7,000 bases of DNA from Gammaproteobacteria bacterium (GCA_020445245.1 JAGRHB010000105.1:1-7000), one strand, 5' to 3'; positions 1 through 5,989 are shown, counted from the stretch's first letter. Program-made: numbers and translations. Notes: generated from the sequence alone by a model not told the origin.

Positions 1-432
1 ATAGTCCTGGCGCGGTTGCACGCGCAGCTCCCGCGTCAGCAGCCGCATCGGGCGTGTCGTGTCACTGCCTGCGCGCTCGATCAGTACCTCGCCCGACAGC
101 AATACCAGGTTACCGTCCGCAGAGGACAGTGCTCGTGCCGCGTGGACCTCCCAGGGTGGGTCCGTGGCCTGAAACACCGTGAGATGCGGCTTTTCGAGCT
201 CGGTGGTGTCGTCGTCGGTGAAGTGGCGGGCGCTGGCGACGTGCAGCCGGTGCGCCGGTTGTCCATCCCGGTTCATTCGCGTCACCTGAAGGCCGGTCAC
301 GTAGTAGTCGATTTCCCGCGGGCCCTCGGTGGCCAGCGGTTGCGGTGCCGTCGCCTCTTCCTGCGCCGACCACCAGCTCGCCACTGCACCGAGCAGCAGG
401 ATCAACAGCAGGAGCGGGCGGAGCTGGCGCAT
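1..432 (-). CDS. lptC: LptC, LPS export bridge protein, C-terminus cut by window edge
   Basis: This is a bitopic inner-membrane protein that takes LPS from the LptBFG transporter and passes it to periplasmic LptA. Reading the minus strand from the ATG at 432 gives 144 open codons to base 1, with no stop. The family is usually about 190 residues, so roughly the last quarter lies outside. Residues 4-21 are a leucine-rich membrane anchor. A typical LptC periplasmic start follows: DYYVTGLQVTRMNRDGQP at 42-59, then a DDDTTELEKP stretch at 73-82 and the hydrophobic strands LTVFQ (84-88) and LVLLSGEVLIER (109-120). The ATG lies one base after the kdsC stop (TGAGATG), with only a weak Shine-Dalgarno, so translation is probably coupled to kdsC. 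In E. coli lptA and lptB follow, and they would be expected beyond the left edge. Identification is from family pattern and synteny. Confidence 0.93.
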   Translation of the reverse strand, partial: MRQLRPLLLLILLLGAVASWWSAQEEATAPQPLATEGPREIDYYVTGLQVTRMNRDGQPAHRLHVASARHFTDDDTTELEKPHLTVFQATDPPWEVHAARALSSADGNLVLLSGEVLIERAGSDTTRPMRLLTRELRVQPRQDY

Positions 433-433
433 C

Positions 434-958
434 TCAGTCGACGTAGGCCTGCAGAGCCGACTGCAGCGTGCCTTGCGCATCCATGATCAGTTCGCAGGCC
501 TCGCGCGCCGCGCCGCGCCCGCCGCCGCTCGATGTGACCCAGTGGGCGTGCTGCCTGGCCAGCGCGTGGGCGTCCTGCACTGCGATCGCCAGCCCTACTC
601 TGGTCATCACAGGCAGATCCACCACGTCATCTCCCACGTAGGCGATCTGCCGGTCGTCGAGGCCGGTCTGGCGTTTGAGCTCCTCGTAGGCCGGGAGCTT
701 TTCGCGTTTGCCCTGGTACAGATGCTCGATCCCGAGGCTGGCCATGCGAATGCGGACCACTTCCGAGGTCCGTCCGGTGATGATCGCAATCTTAACGCCC
801 GTCTCCTGGAGCATGACCATGCCGTGGCCGTCCTTGGAGTTGAATGCCTTGTACTCCTGCCCGTCGTCGCCAATGAAAAGGCTGCCGTCGGTCAGCACGC
901 CGTCGACATCGAACACGATCAGGCGAATTGCTGCGGCTTTCTGGTAGATGTCCTGCAT
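434..958 (-). CDS. kdsC: 3-deoxy-D-manno-octulosonate 8-phosphate phosphatase KdsC
   Basis: This cytoplasmic HAD-superfamily phosphatase hydrolyses Kdo-8-phosphate to Kdo, the step before CMP-activation for the LPS inner core. The product is 174 residues, the normal size for the short C0-type KdsC, which has no cap domain and acts as a tetramer. HAD motif I is FDVDGVLTDG at 16-25, with D17 as the expected nucleophile and D19 as the acid/base. Motif II is TGRTSE at 61-66. The basic GKREK stretch at 83-87 supplies the motif III lysine. Motif IV is GDDVVDLPVM at 109-118, with D110, D111 and D114 for Mg2+. The glycine-rich SSGGGRGAARE at 143-153 is the typical C-terminal substrate-closing segment. 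The ATG at 958 is preceded by GAGG about 7 nt upstream, 11 nt after the kdsD stop. The reading frame stays open further upstream inside kdsD, but homology begins at this ATG. Confidence 0.97.
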   Translation of the reverse strand: MQDIYQKAAAIRLIVFDVDGVLTDGSLFIGDDGQEYKAFNSKDGHGMVMLQETGVKIAIITGRTSEVVRIRMASLGIEHLYQGKREKLPAYEELKRQTGLDDRQIAYVGDDVVDLPVMTRVGLAIAVQDAHALARQHAHWVTSSGGGRGAAREACELIMDAQGTLQSALQAYVD

Positions 959-969
959 AACGGGTCCTC

Positions 970-1947
970 TTACACCACGCCTGCGCGCAGCAGGTCGTGC
1001 ATATTGAGCGCGCCGCACAGGCGTCCATCGGCGTCGATGACCAGCAGCGCGTTGATCTTGCTGTCTTCCATCATATTCAGGGCCTCGACGGCAAGGCGGT
1101 CGGGTGCGATGTGCTTCCCGCCGCGTGTCATCACCTCGGCCACCCTGGCATCGCGCACGTCGAGACCGCGATCCAGGCAGCGCCGCAGATCGCCGTCGGT
1201 AAATACCCCGAGCGCGCGCCCGGCACCGTCGACCACTGCAGTCATGCCCAGACCCTTGTCGGTCATCTCCATCAGGGCGTCGCGCAACAATGCGTCTTCT
1301 GCCACGGCCGGCACGCGCCCATCCTTGTGCATGATGTCGTGGACGTGCAGCAACAGGCGACGCCCCAGGCTGCCACCAGGGTGCGACAGCGCGAAATCCT
1401 CGGGAGTGAAGCCGCGTGCCTCGAGCAGCGCAATGGCCAGGGCGTCGCCCATGACCAACGCGGCGGTGGTGCTCGCCGTGGGCGCCAGATCCAATGGGCA
1501 TGCCTCCTTGGCCACGCTCACATCGAGGTTGACGTCGGCCTCACGTGCGAGCGTCGAGTGCGCCTTGCCGGTCATGCTGATCAGGGGGGCGCCCATGCGC
1601 TTGATGAGAGGCACGATGGTCACGATCTCGCTGGTCTCGCCCGAGTTGGACAGGGCCAGCACGACGTCGGATGGGGTGATCATGCCGAGGTCGCCGTGGC
1701 TCGCCTCGCCGGGATGGACAAAGAACGCCGGGCTGCCGGTGCTGGCGAGGGTCGCGGCGATCTTGCCGCCGATATGCCCCGACTTGCCCATGCCGGTGAC
1801 CACGATGCGTCCCCTGCATGCCAGCATGTGCCGGCACGCGCCGACGAAGGCGTCGTCGATCCGGCCCTCCAGCGCGCTGACCGCGGCGCCTTCGATGGTG
1901 ATCACGCTCAGGCCTGATTGACGCAGCTGTGCGGGATTTGGGTTCAT
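970..1947 (-). CDS. kdsD: D-arabinose 5-phosphate isomerase KdsD (SIS plus two CBS domains)
   Basis: This enzyme converts ribulose-5-phosphate to arabinose-5-phosphate, the first committed precursor of Kdo. The 325-residue length matches E. coli KdsD (328). The SIS domain covers roughly residues 35-185 and contains GMGKSGHIGGK (52-62), HPGEASHGDLGM (78-89) and SNSGETSEI (100-108). Residues K55, E107, E148 and H189 line up with the catalytic set known from the E. coli enzyme (K59, E111, E152, H193), all with a constant offset of four. The CPLDLAPTASTT block at 150-161 is strongly conserved. Two CBS repeats follow, about 203-262 and 268-325, ending in the family signature NMHDLLRAGVV. The start is ATG 1947, with GAGGA about 8 nt upstream and 15 nt downstream of the yrbG stop. 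The neighbouring kdsC carries out a later Kdo step, which supports a Kdo role over a sugar-specific paralogue such as GutQ or KpsF. Confidence 0.97.
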   Translation of the reverse strand: MNPNPAQLRQSGLSVITIEGAAVSALEGRIDDAFVGACRHMLACRGRIVVTGMGKSGHIGGKIAATLASTGSPAFFVHPGEASHGDLGMITPSDVVLALSNSGETSEIVTIVPLIKRMGAPLISMTGKAHSTLAREADVNLDVSVAKEACPLDLAPTASTTAALVMGDALAIALLEARGFTPEDFALSHPGGSLGRRLLLHVHDIMHKDGRVPAVAEDALLRDALMEMTDKGLGMTAVVDGAGRALGVFTDGDLRRCLDRGLDVRDARVAEVMTRGGKHIAPDRLAVEALNMMEDSKINALLVIDADGRLCGALNMHDLLRAGVV

Positions 1948-1962
1948 GGGTCGATTCCTCGG

Positions 1963-2943
1963 TCAGGTGGGGCCACCACCGTGTGATTGCCATACGATCC
2001 AGCCCTGGTAGGTGATGAAGCAGGTCAGCAGCAGGGTGCCTTCGATGCGGTTGATGGTACCGTGGGTCTGCATACTGCGGCCCATGACAAACAGCGCGAG
2101 CGTCAGCGCCAGCATCACCAGGATATCGCGATCGAGCACCTCCGGCGGCACCAGTCCAGGGGCCAGCAGTCCGGGCACGCCGAGCACCGCGAGCAGATTC
2201 CAGATGTTGGAGCCGACGACATTGCCGATCGCCAGGTCGGGTTCGTTCTTCAGGGCGCTCATGACGCTGGCGGCGAGTTCCGGCAGGCTGGTGCCGACGG
2301 CGACGATGGTCAGGCCGATCACCAGGTCGCTGACACCCAATGCCGCCGCGACGTCGACAGCGCCCCAGACCAGCATGCGTGAACTGACGATCAATACCGC
2401 CAGGCCGAGCAGAAACCAGCCGACGGCCGAAGCCACCGGTAGCCCGCCCGGGATCTCGGCCTCGATCTCCTCGGCCAGCGGGTCGTGGTCGCGTCGATGC
2501 AGGCCGAGGCGCACCAGCAACAACATCACGCCGCACAGCCCGGCCAGCAAGATGAATCCATCCATGCGGTCGAGGTCGCCGTCCAGCAGCAGCAGAAAGG
2601 CGCCGGCGCTCACCGCCAGTAGCAGGGGATACTCGCGCCGCAGCATGTCGGAGCGTACGGTTAACGGCATGATCAATGCGGTTGCTCCCAAGATCAGCGC
2701 AATATTGGCGATGTTTGACCCGATTGCGTTGCCGATGGCAATGCCGGGGTTGCCCTGCAGCGCGGCCATCGTGGATACCAGGATCTCCGGCGCGGAGGTG
2801 CCGAATCCGACCACGGTGAGTCCGATCAGAAGAGGTGGTACCCCGAGACTGCGCGCGAGTGCCGCCGCGCCGATGACGAAGCGGTCTGCGCCCCATACAA
2901 GGAGCCCGAGGCCGAACACGATGGCGACAACGGCAGGCAGCAT
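1963..2943 (-). CDS. yrbG: YrbG-like CaCA-family Na+/Ca2+ antiporter
   Basis: This is a 326-residue inner-membrane cation/Ca2+ exchanger of the CaCA superfamily, built from two inverted repeats of about five membrane helices each. Both alpha-repeats are intact. The first has GFGTSAPE at 46-53 and GNAIGSNIAN at 71-80; the second has AVGTSLPE at 215-222 and GNVVGSNIWN at 240-249. The two acidic ion-binding residues are E53 and E222. A polar, acidic stretch around 149-166 (HRRDHDPLAEEIEAE) forms the central cytoplasmic loop between the halves. The protein is slightly extended at the C-terminus. The start is ATG 2943: it lacks a strong Shine-Dalgarno but gives the usual family N-terminus, and no in-frame start lies close upstream. 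It is the first gene of the yrbG-kdsD-kdsC-lptC run, in the same position as in E. coli. The family name is firm; the ion and the link to LPS synthesis cannot be read from the sequence. Confidence 0.94.
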   Translation of the reverse strand: MLPAVVAIVFGLGLLVWGADRFVIGAAALARSLGVPPLLIGLTVVGFGTSAPEILVSTMAALQGNPGIAIGNAIGSNIANIALILGATALIMPLTVRSDMLRREYPLLLAVSAGAFLLLLDGDLDRMDGFILLAGLCGVMLLLVRLGLHRRDHDPLAEEIEAEIPGGLPVASAVGWFLLGLAVLIVSSRMLVWGAVDVAAALGVSDLVIGLTIVAVGTSLPELAASVMSALKNEPDLAIGNVVGSNIWNLLAVLGVPGLLAPGLVPPEVLDRDILVMLALTLALFVMGRSMQTHGTINRIEGTLLLTCFITYQGWIVWQSHGGGPT

Positions 2944-2986
2944 TGGGCTTGTATGTGTCCACGGGGCAGCTGATTCAGGAGCGCGG

Positions 2987-3015
2987 ATTGTCGCGAAACG
3001 GCTGTCGCTTGTCCA
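2987..3015 (-). promoter_or_regulatory. Candidate sigma-70 promoter for yrbG-kdsD-kdsC-lptC
   Basis: On the minus strand a -35-like TGGACA (3015-3010, five of six matches to TTGACA) is separated by 17 nt from a -10-like GACAAT (2992-2987, four of six matches). The pair sits in the 79-nt gap between the zinc-ribbon gene and yrbG. It would start RNA near 2980, about 37 nt before the yrbG ATG. This would let the LPS cluster be transcribed separately from the small gene upstream. It is a consensus match by eye only. Confidence 0.35.
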
Positions 3016-3022
3016 AAGGTGC

Positions 3023-3208
3023 TCAGTCGGAGCGCACCTTGATCCGATCGCAGCGGGTGCAGCGGTAGCGCGTCACCAGCTTGCCCAGCTTCACATCGAA
3101 TATCGACTCTTTGTCGACCACCCACTTGTGGTGGCCGCTGCGACACAGGGTATTGCCACGATGACGTTCACTGGCCTTGCGTGGTTTGAAGGGTAGAATC
3201 TCGGCCAT
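3023..3208 (-). CDS. Small zinc-ribbon-like conserved protein, 61 aa
   Basis: This basic 61-residue protein of unknown function begins MAEILPFKPRK. It has a potential metal site made from C22 and H26 or H27 (LCRSGHHKW) and the C50-x2-C53 knuckle (YRCTRCDRIKV). The Cys/His and CxxC pairs are separated by a beta-rich segment (VDKESIFDVKLGKLVTRY), which is the layout of a zinc ribbon. The compact composition and the presence of exactly four plausible ligands argue that it is real. The same frame stays open much further upstream (to 3604), but that part is antisense to the gene on the other strand and looks like a shadow, so ATG 3208 is chosen. It has no clear Shine-Dalgarno. It lies 79 nt upstream of yrbG on the same strand and diverges from the DUF72-like gene. 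It resembles short conserved gammaproteobacterial hypothetical proteins remembered without a name. A nucleic-acid-binding or structural zinc role is only an inference. Confidence 0.75.
   Translation of the reverse strand: MAEILPFKPRKASERHRGNTLCRSGHHKWVVDKESIFDVKLGKLVTRYRCTRCDRIKVRSD
3171..3199 (+). promoter_or_regulatory. Candidate promoter for the DUF72-like gene
   Basis: A -10-like TAGAAT (3194-3199, five of six matches to TATAAT) lies 17 nt after a poor -35 (CTGGCC, 3171-3176, three of six). It is oriented toward the plus-strand gene that begins near 3241, and it lies inside the first codons of the divergent zinc-ribbon gene. The good -10 and suitable distance are its only support. Confidence 0.28.
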
Positions 3209-3229
3209 CTGCCAGGGTCTTGTGCAACC

Positions 3230-3234
3230 GGGGA
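3230..3234 (+). promoter_or_regulatory. Ribosome binding site favouring a TTG start at 3241
   Basis: GGGGA at 3230-3234 lies 6 nt before the TTG at 3241. The other possible starts are worse placed. The TTG at 3220 has AGGG only 2 nt before it, and the ATG at 3268 has no purine-rich stretch at a useful distance. Confidence 0.45.
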
Positions 3235-3240
3235 AATCGA

Positions 3241-3798
3241 TTGTCCGATAGTAGCGCCGAACGCCGCATGCTGCTCGGCACTGTGGGGTGGGACGGTCCG
3301 GCGTGGTCGGACTCCTATTTTCCGCCGGACCTGCCCGGGGACTGGCGGCTTGCCTACTACGCCAACGACGCCAGCTGTGTGCTGGTGCCGGCCGATCAGT
3401 GGTGCGGCGTCCCCGCAGCGCCATTGGCTGCGTTGCTCGACGAACTGCCGCGGGGGCTGGTTTTCTTTCTCGAGGTGCCGCCGGGTGGCGGGCTGCAGGG
3501 CCTTGTGAACCTCGAGCTTTTCGCTGCGCATGACGTCGTGCTGCTGGTCGAAGAAGGTGACACGAGGTTGTCCAACCGCCAAAGGTGGGTGGCTCAAGGG
3601 CCAAATGTCTGGGCCGATACCGGGTCGGACAGGCAATTGGTGCGCTGGTCGGTTGATGCCTGGGACCTGCGACGCCTGAGTAAGGAAATCAATTCGTTGG
3701 GTAGGTGTACGATGGCGCTGGCGCTTGACGGCCCGGCGGCGAATCCCGGCAAGCTGCCGGAATTGCAGACCCTGTTGCAATTGTTGGGCAGGGCATGA
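3241..3798 (+). CDS. Compact DUF72 (YecE-like) family protein, function unknown
   Basis: The product is 185 residues from TTG 3241, or 176 from ATG 3268, where recognisable similarity starts. Its beginning, LLGTVGWDGPAWSDSYFPPDLP followed shortly by WRLAYYAN, follows the DUF72 opening (GT-GW, then an FYP..LP stretch and a W-L-YYA block). LVFFLEVPPGG further on resembles the strand that follows in that family. The end, TMALALDGPAANPGKLPELQTLL, resembles the DUF72 C-terminal strand and helix with NA..L..LL. DUF72 domains are normally about 240 residues, so a central portion of the barrel appears missing or very divergent. The usual aromatic and acidic residues of the middle region cannot be found. 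There is no signal peptide or membrane segment. The gene ends 106 nt before mlaF and could be co-transcribed with it. Family assignment is by eye and moderate; no reaction is known for the family. Confidence 0.72.
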   Translation: MSDSSAERRMLLGTVGWDGPAWSDSYFPPDLPGDWRLAYYANDASCVLVPADQWCGVPAAPLAALLDELPRGLVFFLEVPPGGGLQGLVNLELFAAHDVVLLVEEGDTRLSNRQRWVAQGPNVWADTGSDRQLVRWSVDAWDLRRLSKEINSLGRCTMALALDGPAANPGKLPELQTLLQLLGRA

Positions 3799-3806
3799 GT
3801 CCTGCC

Positions 3807-3835
3807 TTGACGCCCCCGGGGCCGGTCAGCAGAAT
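3807..3835 (+). promoter_or_regulatory. Candidate sigma-70 promoter for mlaFEDCB
   Basis: TTGACG at 3807-3812 (five of six matches to the -35 consensus) is followed after 17 nt by CAGAAT at 3830-3835 (four of six, with the important second A and last T kept). It begins 9 nt after the stop of the DUF72-like gene. It would initiate near 3842, leaving a leader of about 60 nt before mlaF. Spacing and position are good, but this is a visual match only. Confidence 0.45.
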
Positions 3836-3855
3836 GAAAAGTTTATTTTGCGGTG

Positions 3856-3868
3856 CGTCAACATGACG
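3856..3868. repeat. Short inverted repeat in the mlaF leader
   Basis: CGTCA at 3856-3860 and its exact reverse complement TGACG at 3864-3868 are separated by ACA. The 13-bp element lies about 20 bp downstream of the proposed -10 of the mla promoter and 36 bp before the mlaF ATG. It could be an operator half-site pair or a weak hairpin in the leader. Five-base arms can occur by chance. Confidence 0.3.
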
Positions 3869-3904
3869 TCTATCCGCTCTGATGTGTGGATGCCCTGAAC
3901 AACA

Positions 3905-4726
3905 ATGAGCCGAACCCCGCACGCAACCGATATCCTGGTCCGCATCCGTGGTTTGAAATTCTACCGCGGCGCGCGCGCGATCTTCGATGGTGTCGATATC
4001 GATATCCCGCGCGGCGGCGTGACGGCGATCATGGGACCATCGGGTACCGGCAAGACCACCCTGCTGAAGCTGATCGGTGGTCAATTGACACCGGATGCCG
4101 GCACGATCGAAGTCGATGGGCTGAATGTACACGCGTTGTCGACGCGTGAGCTGTACCGTCTGCGCATGCGCATGGGGATGCTGTTCCAGAGCGGGGCGCT
4201 GCTCACCGATCTGTCGGTGTTCGAAAATGTCGCCTACCCGCTGCGCGAACACACGCTTCTCAGCGCGTCAATGATCCGCAAGCTGGTGTTGATGAAGCTG
4301 GAAGCTGTCGGCCTGCGCGGTGCACATGGCCTGATGCCGGCGGAGTTGTCCGGTGGTATGGCGCGCCGCGTGGCACTTGCCCGGGCGATTGCGCTCGATC
4401 CGATGATGATCATGTACGACGAGCCCTTTACCGGGCAGGATCCGATCTCGATGGGTGTGCTGGTACAGCTGATCCGCCGCCTCAATGACGCCGCGCGGAT
4501 CACCAGCATCGTGGTCTCGCACGATGTCGCGGAGGCCTCGCAGATCGCCGACCTGATCTACGTGATCTCCGGTGGCAAGGTGATCGAATCGGGGACGCCG
4601 GCCAAACTGCGCGAGAGCGGCGGCGAGTGGACGCGGCAGTTCATCGAGGGGCTGCCGGATGGTCCTGTTCCGTTCCACTATCCCGCACCGGACCTGGTCC
4701 AGGACCTGTACGGAGAGCCCGCGTGA
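3905..4726 (+). CDS. mlaF: MlaF, ATPase of the MlaFEDB phospholipid transporter
   Basis: This is the cytoplasmic ABC ATPase that drives lipid movement through MlaE between the inner membrane and the MlaD/MlaC pathway. It has 273 residues, close to E. coli MlaF (269). Walker A is GPSGTGKT at 44-51, the Q-loop glutamine is Q95 in MLFQSGAL, the signature is LSGGM at 148-152, Walker B is IMYDEP at 169-174 with E173 as the catalytic base, and the switch histidine is H206 in VVSHDV. Family-specific blocks include VAYPLREHT (109-117), the LSGGMARR signature variant and the C-terminal extension GLPDGPVPFHYPAPD (249-263). In E. coli that extension reaches across to the partner MlaF and MlaB. ATG 3905 follows an in-frame stop at 3896-3898, and no good Shine-Dalgarno is visible. 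The gene overlaps mlaE by 4 nt. All ATPase residues are present. Confidence 0.97.
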   Translation: MSRTPHATDILVRIRGLKFYRGARAIFDGVDIDIPRGGVTAIMGPSGTGKTTLLKLIGGQLTPDAGTIEVDGLNVHALSTRELYRLRMRMGMLFQSGALLTDLSVFENVAYPLREHTLLSASMIRKLVLMKLEAVGLRGAHGLMPAELSGGMARRVALARAIALDPMMIMYDEPFTGQDPISMGVLVQLIRRLNDAARITSIVVSHDVAEASQIADLIYVISGGKVIESGTPAKLRESGGEWTRQFIEGLPDGPVPFHYPAPDLVQDLYGEPA

Positions 4727-5499
4727 CCGACTGGCTGGCCGCGCTGGGGCGCATCGGGCTGGCCTTTTCGGCCAGGCTCGGTCGCGCCAACCTGCTGATG
4801 CTGGCGATGCTGCGCGGTCTGCCGGCACTCGTGCGGCGGCCGCGCCTGCTACTGGAGCAACTGCTGTCGGTCGGCGTGTTGACGGTACTGATCATCGCCG
4901 TGTCCGGTATTTTTGTCGGCATGGTTCTGGGTCTGCAGGGCCATTACATCCTGTCACGTTTCGGCGCCGAGGCGACGCTCGGGGTTATGGTCGCGGCTTC
5001 GCTGGTGCGTGAACTCGGTCCGGTGGTCACTGCGCTGCTGTTCGCCGGGCGGGCGGGGTCGGCGCTGGCCGCCGAGATCGGCCTGATGAAGGCGACCGAG
5101 CAGTTGTCCGGGCTCGAGATGATGGCGGTGAATCCACAGCACCGGGTGCTGACACCGCGTCTGATCGCGGGGATCATCTCGATGCCGCTGCTGGCGGCGA
5201 TGTTCAGCATGCTGGGTATCTACGGTGGCTGGTTCGTCGGTGTCGGCCTGCTGGGCGTCGACGATGGGACCTACTGGGCGCAGATGCAGTCGCAGATCGA
5301 CTGGAACGAGGACATCATCAATGGTGTCGTGAAGTCGGCCGTGTTCGGCGTCGTCTGCACCTGGATCGCCATTTTTCAGGGTTACGACTGTGTGCCCACC
5401 TCCGAAGGGGTGAGTCGTGCGACGACCCGCACCGTAGTGCATTCATCACTGGCCGTACTGGGCCTGGACTTCGTATTGACTGCGCTGATGTTCAATTGA
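4723..5499 (+). CDS. mlaE: MlaE, permease of the MlaFEDB phospholipid transporter
   Basis: This is the inner-membrane permease (MlaE/YrbE family) that forms the dimeric lipid pocket under the MlaD ring. It starts at GTG 4723, which overlaps the mlaF stop (GTGA), with GGAGAG 5 nt upstream. The product is 258 residues, against 260 in E. coli. An N-terminal amphipathic region (1-45) leads to the first membrane helix (49-70, ending FVGMVLGLQG). The signature blocks are SLVRELGPVVTALLFAGRAGSALAAE (93-118) and EQLSGLEMMAV (126-136). Further helices lie at about 145-178 and 203-220. The C-terminus, RATTRTVVHSSLAVLGLDF (232-250), is nearly invariant in the family. The reading frame continues upstream into mlaF (to 4627), but those residues are antisense in flavour and not part of the family. 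The overlap indicates translational coupling, which suits a fixed subunit ratio. Confidence 0.97.
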   Translation: MTDWLAALGRIGLAFSARLGRANLLMLAMLRGLPALVRRPRLLLEQLLSVGVLTVLIIAVSGIFVGMVLGLQGHYILSRFGAEATLGVMVAASLVRELGPVVTALLFAGRAGSALAAEIGLMKATEQLSGLEMMAVNPQHRVLTPRLIAGIISMPLLAAMFSMLGIYGGWFVGVGLLGVDDGTYWAQMQSQIDWNEDIINGVVKSAVFGVVCTWIAIFQGYDCVPTSEGVSRATTRTVVHSSLAVLGLDFVLTALMFN

Positions 5500-5518
5500 G
5501 CGCCGACGGGAACTGAAT

Positions 5519-5989
5519 ATGTCAAAGACGAGACAAATAGAGATACTGGTCGGGGCCTTCATGGCGGCAGGTTTCGTTGCATTGTTCTTCCTCGCGATGC
5601 AGGTCAGCAACCTGGGTACGGTGAACTCCGGGGATTCCTACAAGGTCAAAGCGCGCTTCGACAATATCGGCGGGCTGAAGGTCAAGTCGCCGGTCACGAT
5701 GGCCGGTGTCGAGGTCGGGCGGGTTCTGGATATCTACTATGACGCCAAGGATTTCCGCGCGGTGGCCGTTTTGGGCATCTATTCGCAGTTCGACGCCATC
5801 CCCGATGATACCTTTGCCAAGATTCTGACCGCCGGGCTGCTCGGCGAGCAGTACGTGGGACTGGACCCGGGTGGCAGCGACAGGGTGCTTAAAGACGGTG
5901 GTGAGATTGCCGTTACGCAATCTGCGCTGGTCCTGGAAGATGTCATTGGGCAGTTTATCTACGGCAAGGCCCAAGAAGGAGCCAAGTGA
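5519..5989 (+). CDS. mlaD: MlaD, MCE-domain lipid-binding subunit
   Basis: This inner-membrane-anchored MCE protein forms a hexameric ring on the periplasmic face of MlaE, with a hydrophobic pore through which phospholipid passes to or from MlaC. It has 156 residues. One membrane helix lies at about 9-28 (ILVGAFMAAGFVALFFLAM), followed by the MCE domain at about 39-117. Visible family blocks are FDNIGGLKVKSPVTMAGVEVG (47-67), the pore-loop segment GLLGEQYVGLDPG (106-118) and the helix SALVLEDVIGQFIYG (135-149), which in E. coli lines the centre of the hexamer. The protein stops about seven residues after this helix, so it lacks the disordered tail that brings E. coli MlaD to 183 residues. ATG 5519 is 19 nt after the mlaE stop, with a weak GGGA upstream. 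Its stop shares a base with the mlaC start. Confidence 0.96.
   Translation: MSKTRQIEILVGAFMAAGFVALFFLAMQVSNLGTVNSGDSYKVKARFDNIGGLKVKSPVTMAGVEVGRVLDIYYDAKDFRAVAVLGIYSQFDAIPDDTFAKILTAGLLGEQYVGLDPGGSDRVLKDGGEIAVTQSALVLEDVIGQFIYGKAQEGAK
5976..5981 (+). promoter_or_regulatory. Ribosome binding site deciding the mlaC start
   Basis: AAGGAG at 5976-5981 is the strongest Shine-Dalgarno in the mla operon and lies inside the last codons of mlaD. It is 7 nt from the ATG at 5989 but only 4 nt from the in-frame GTG at 5986, so it favours the ATG. Confidence 0.7.

Noticed and set aside
329..1921. 530-codon open frame on the plus strand, antisense to kdsC and kdsD
   Set aside because: Its translation is low-complexity Arg/Ser/Ala/Pro without any family pattern, and it lies wholly opposite kdsC and kdsD, which are unmistakable. 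Such frames are common in GC-rich DNA.
1541..2962. 473-codon open frame on the minus strand overlapping yrbG and kdsD in another frame
   Set aside because: It is Arg-rich and featureless, and it is the out-of-frame shadow of two genes with full conserved motifs.
2012..3196. 394-codon plus-strand frame opposite yrbG and the zinc-ribbon gene
   Set aside because: Its Ser/Arg/Pro-rich product shows no domain, and it is antisense to a well-supported antiporter.
3091..3780. 229-codon minus-strand frame opposite the DUF72-like gene
   Set aside because: It has a Gln/Arg/Pro-rich shadow composition, whereas the plus-strand frame has recognisable family blocks.
3809..3827. GC-rich partial palindrome after the DUF72-like gene as a rho-independent terminator
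   Set aside because: The CCCC/GGGG arms leave no proper loop, the outer GAC/GTC pair is interrupted, and no T-run follows directly.
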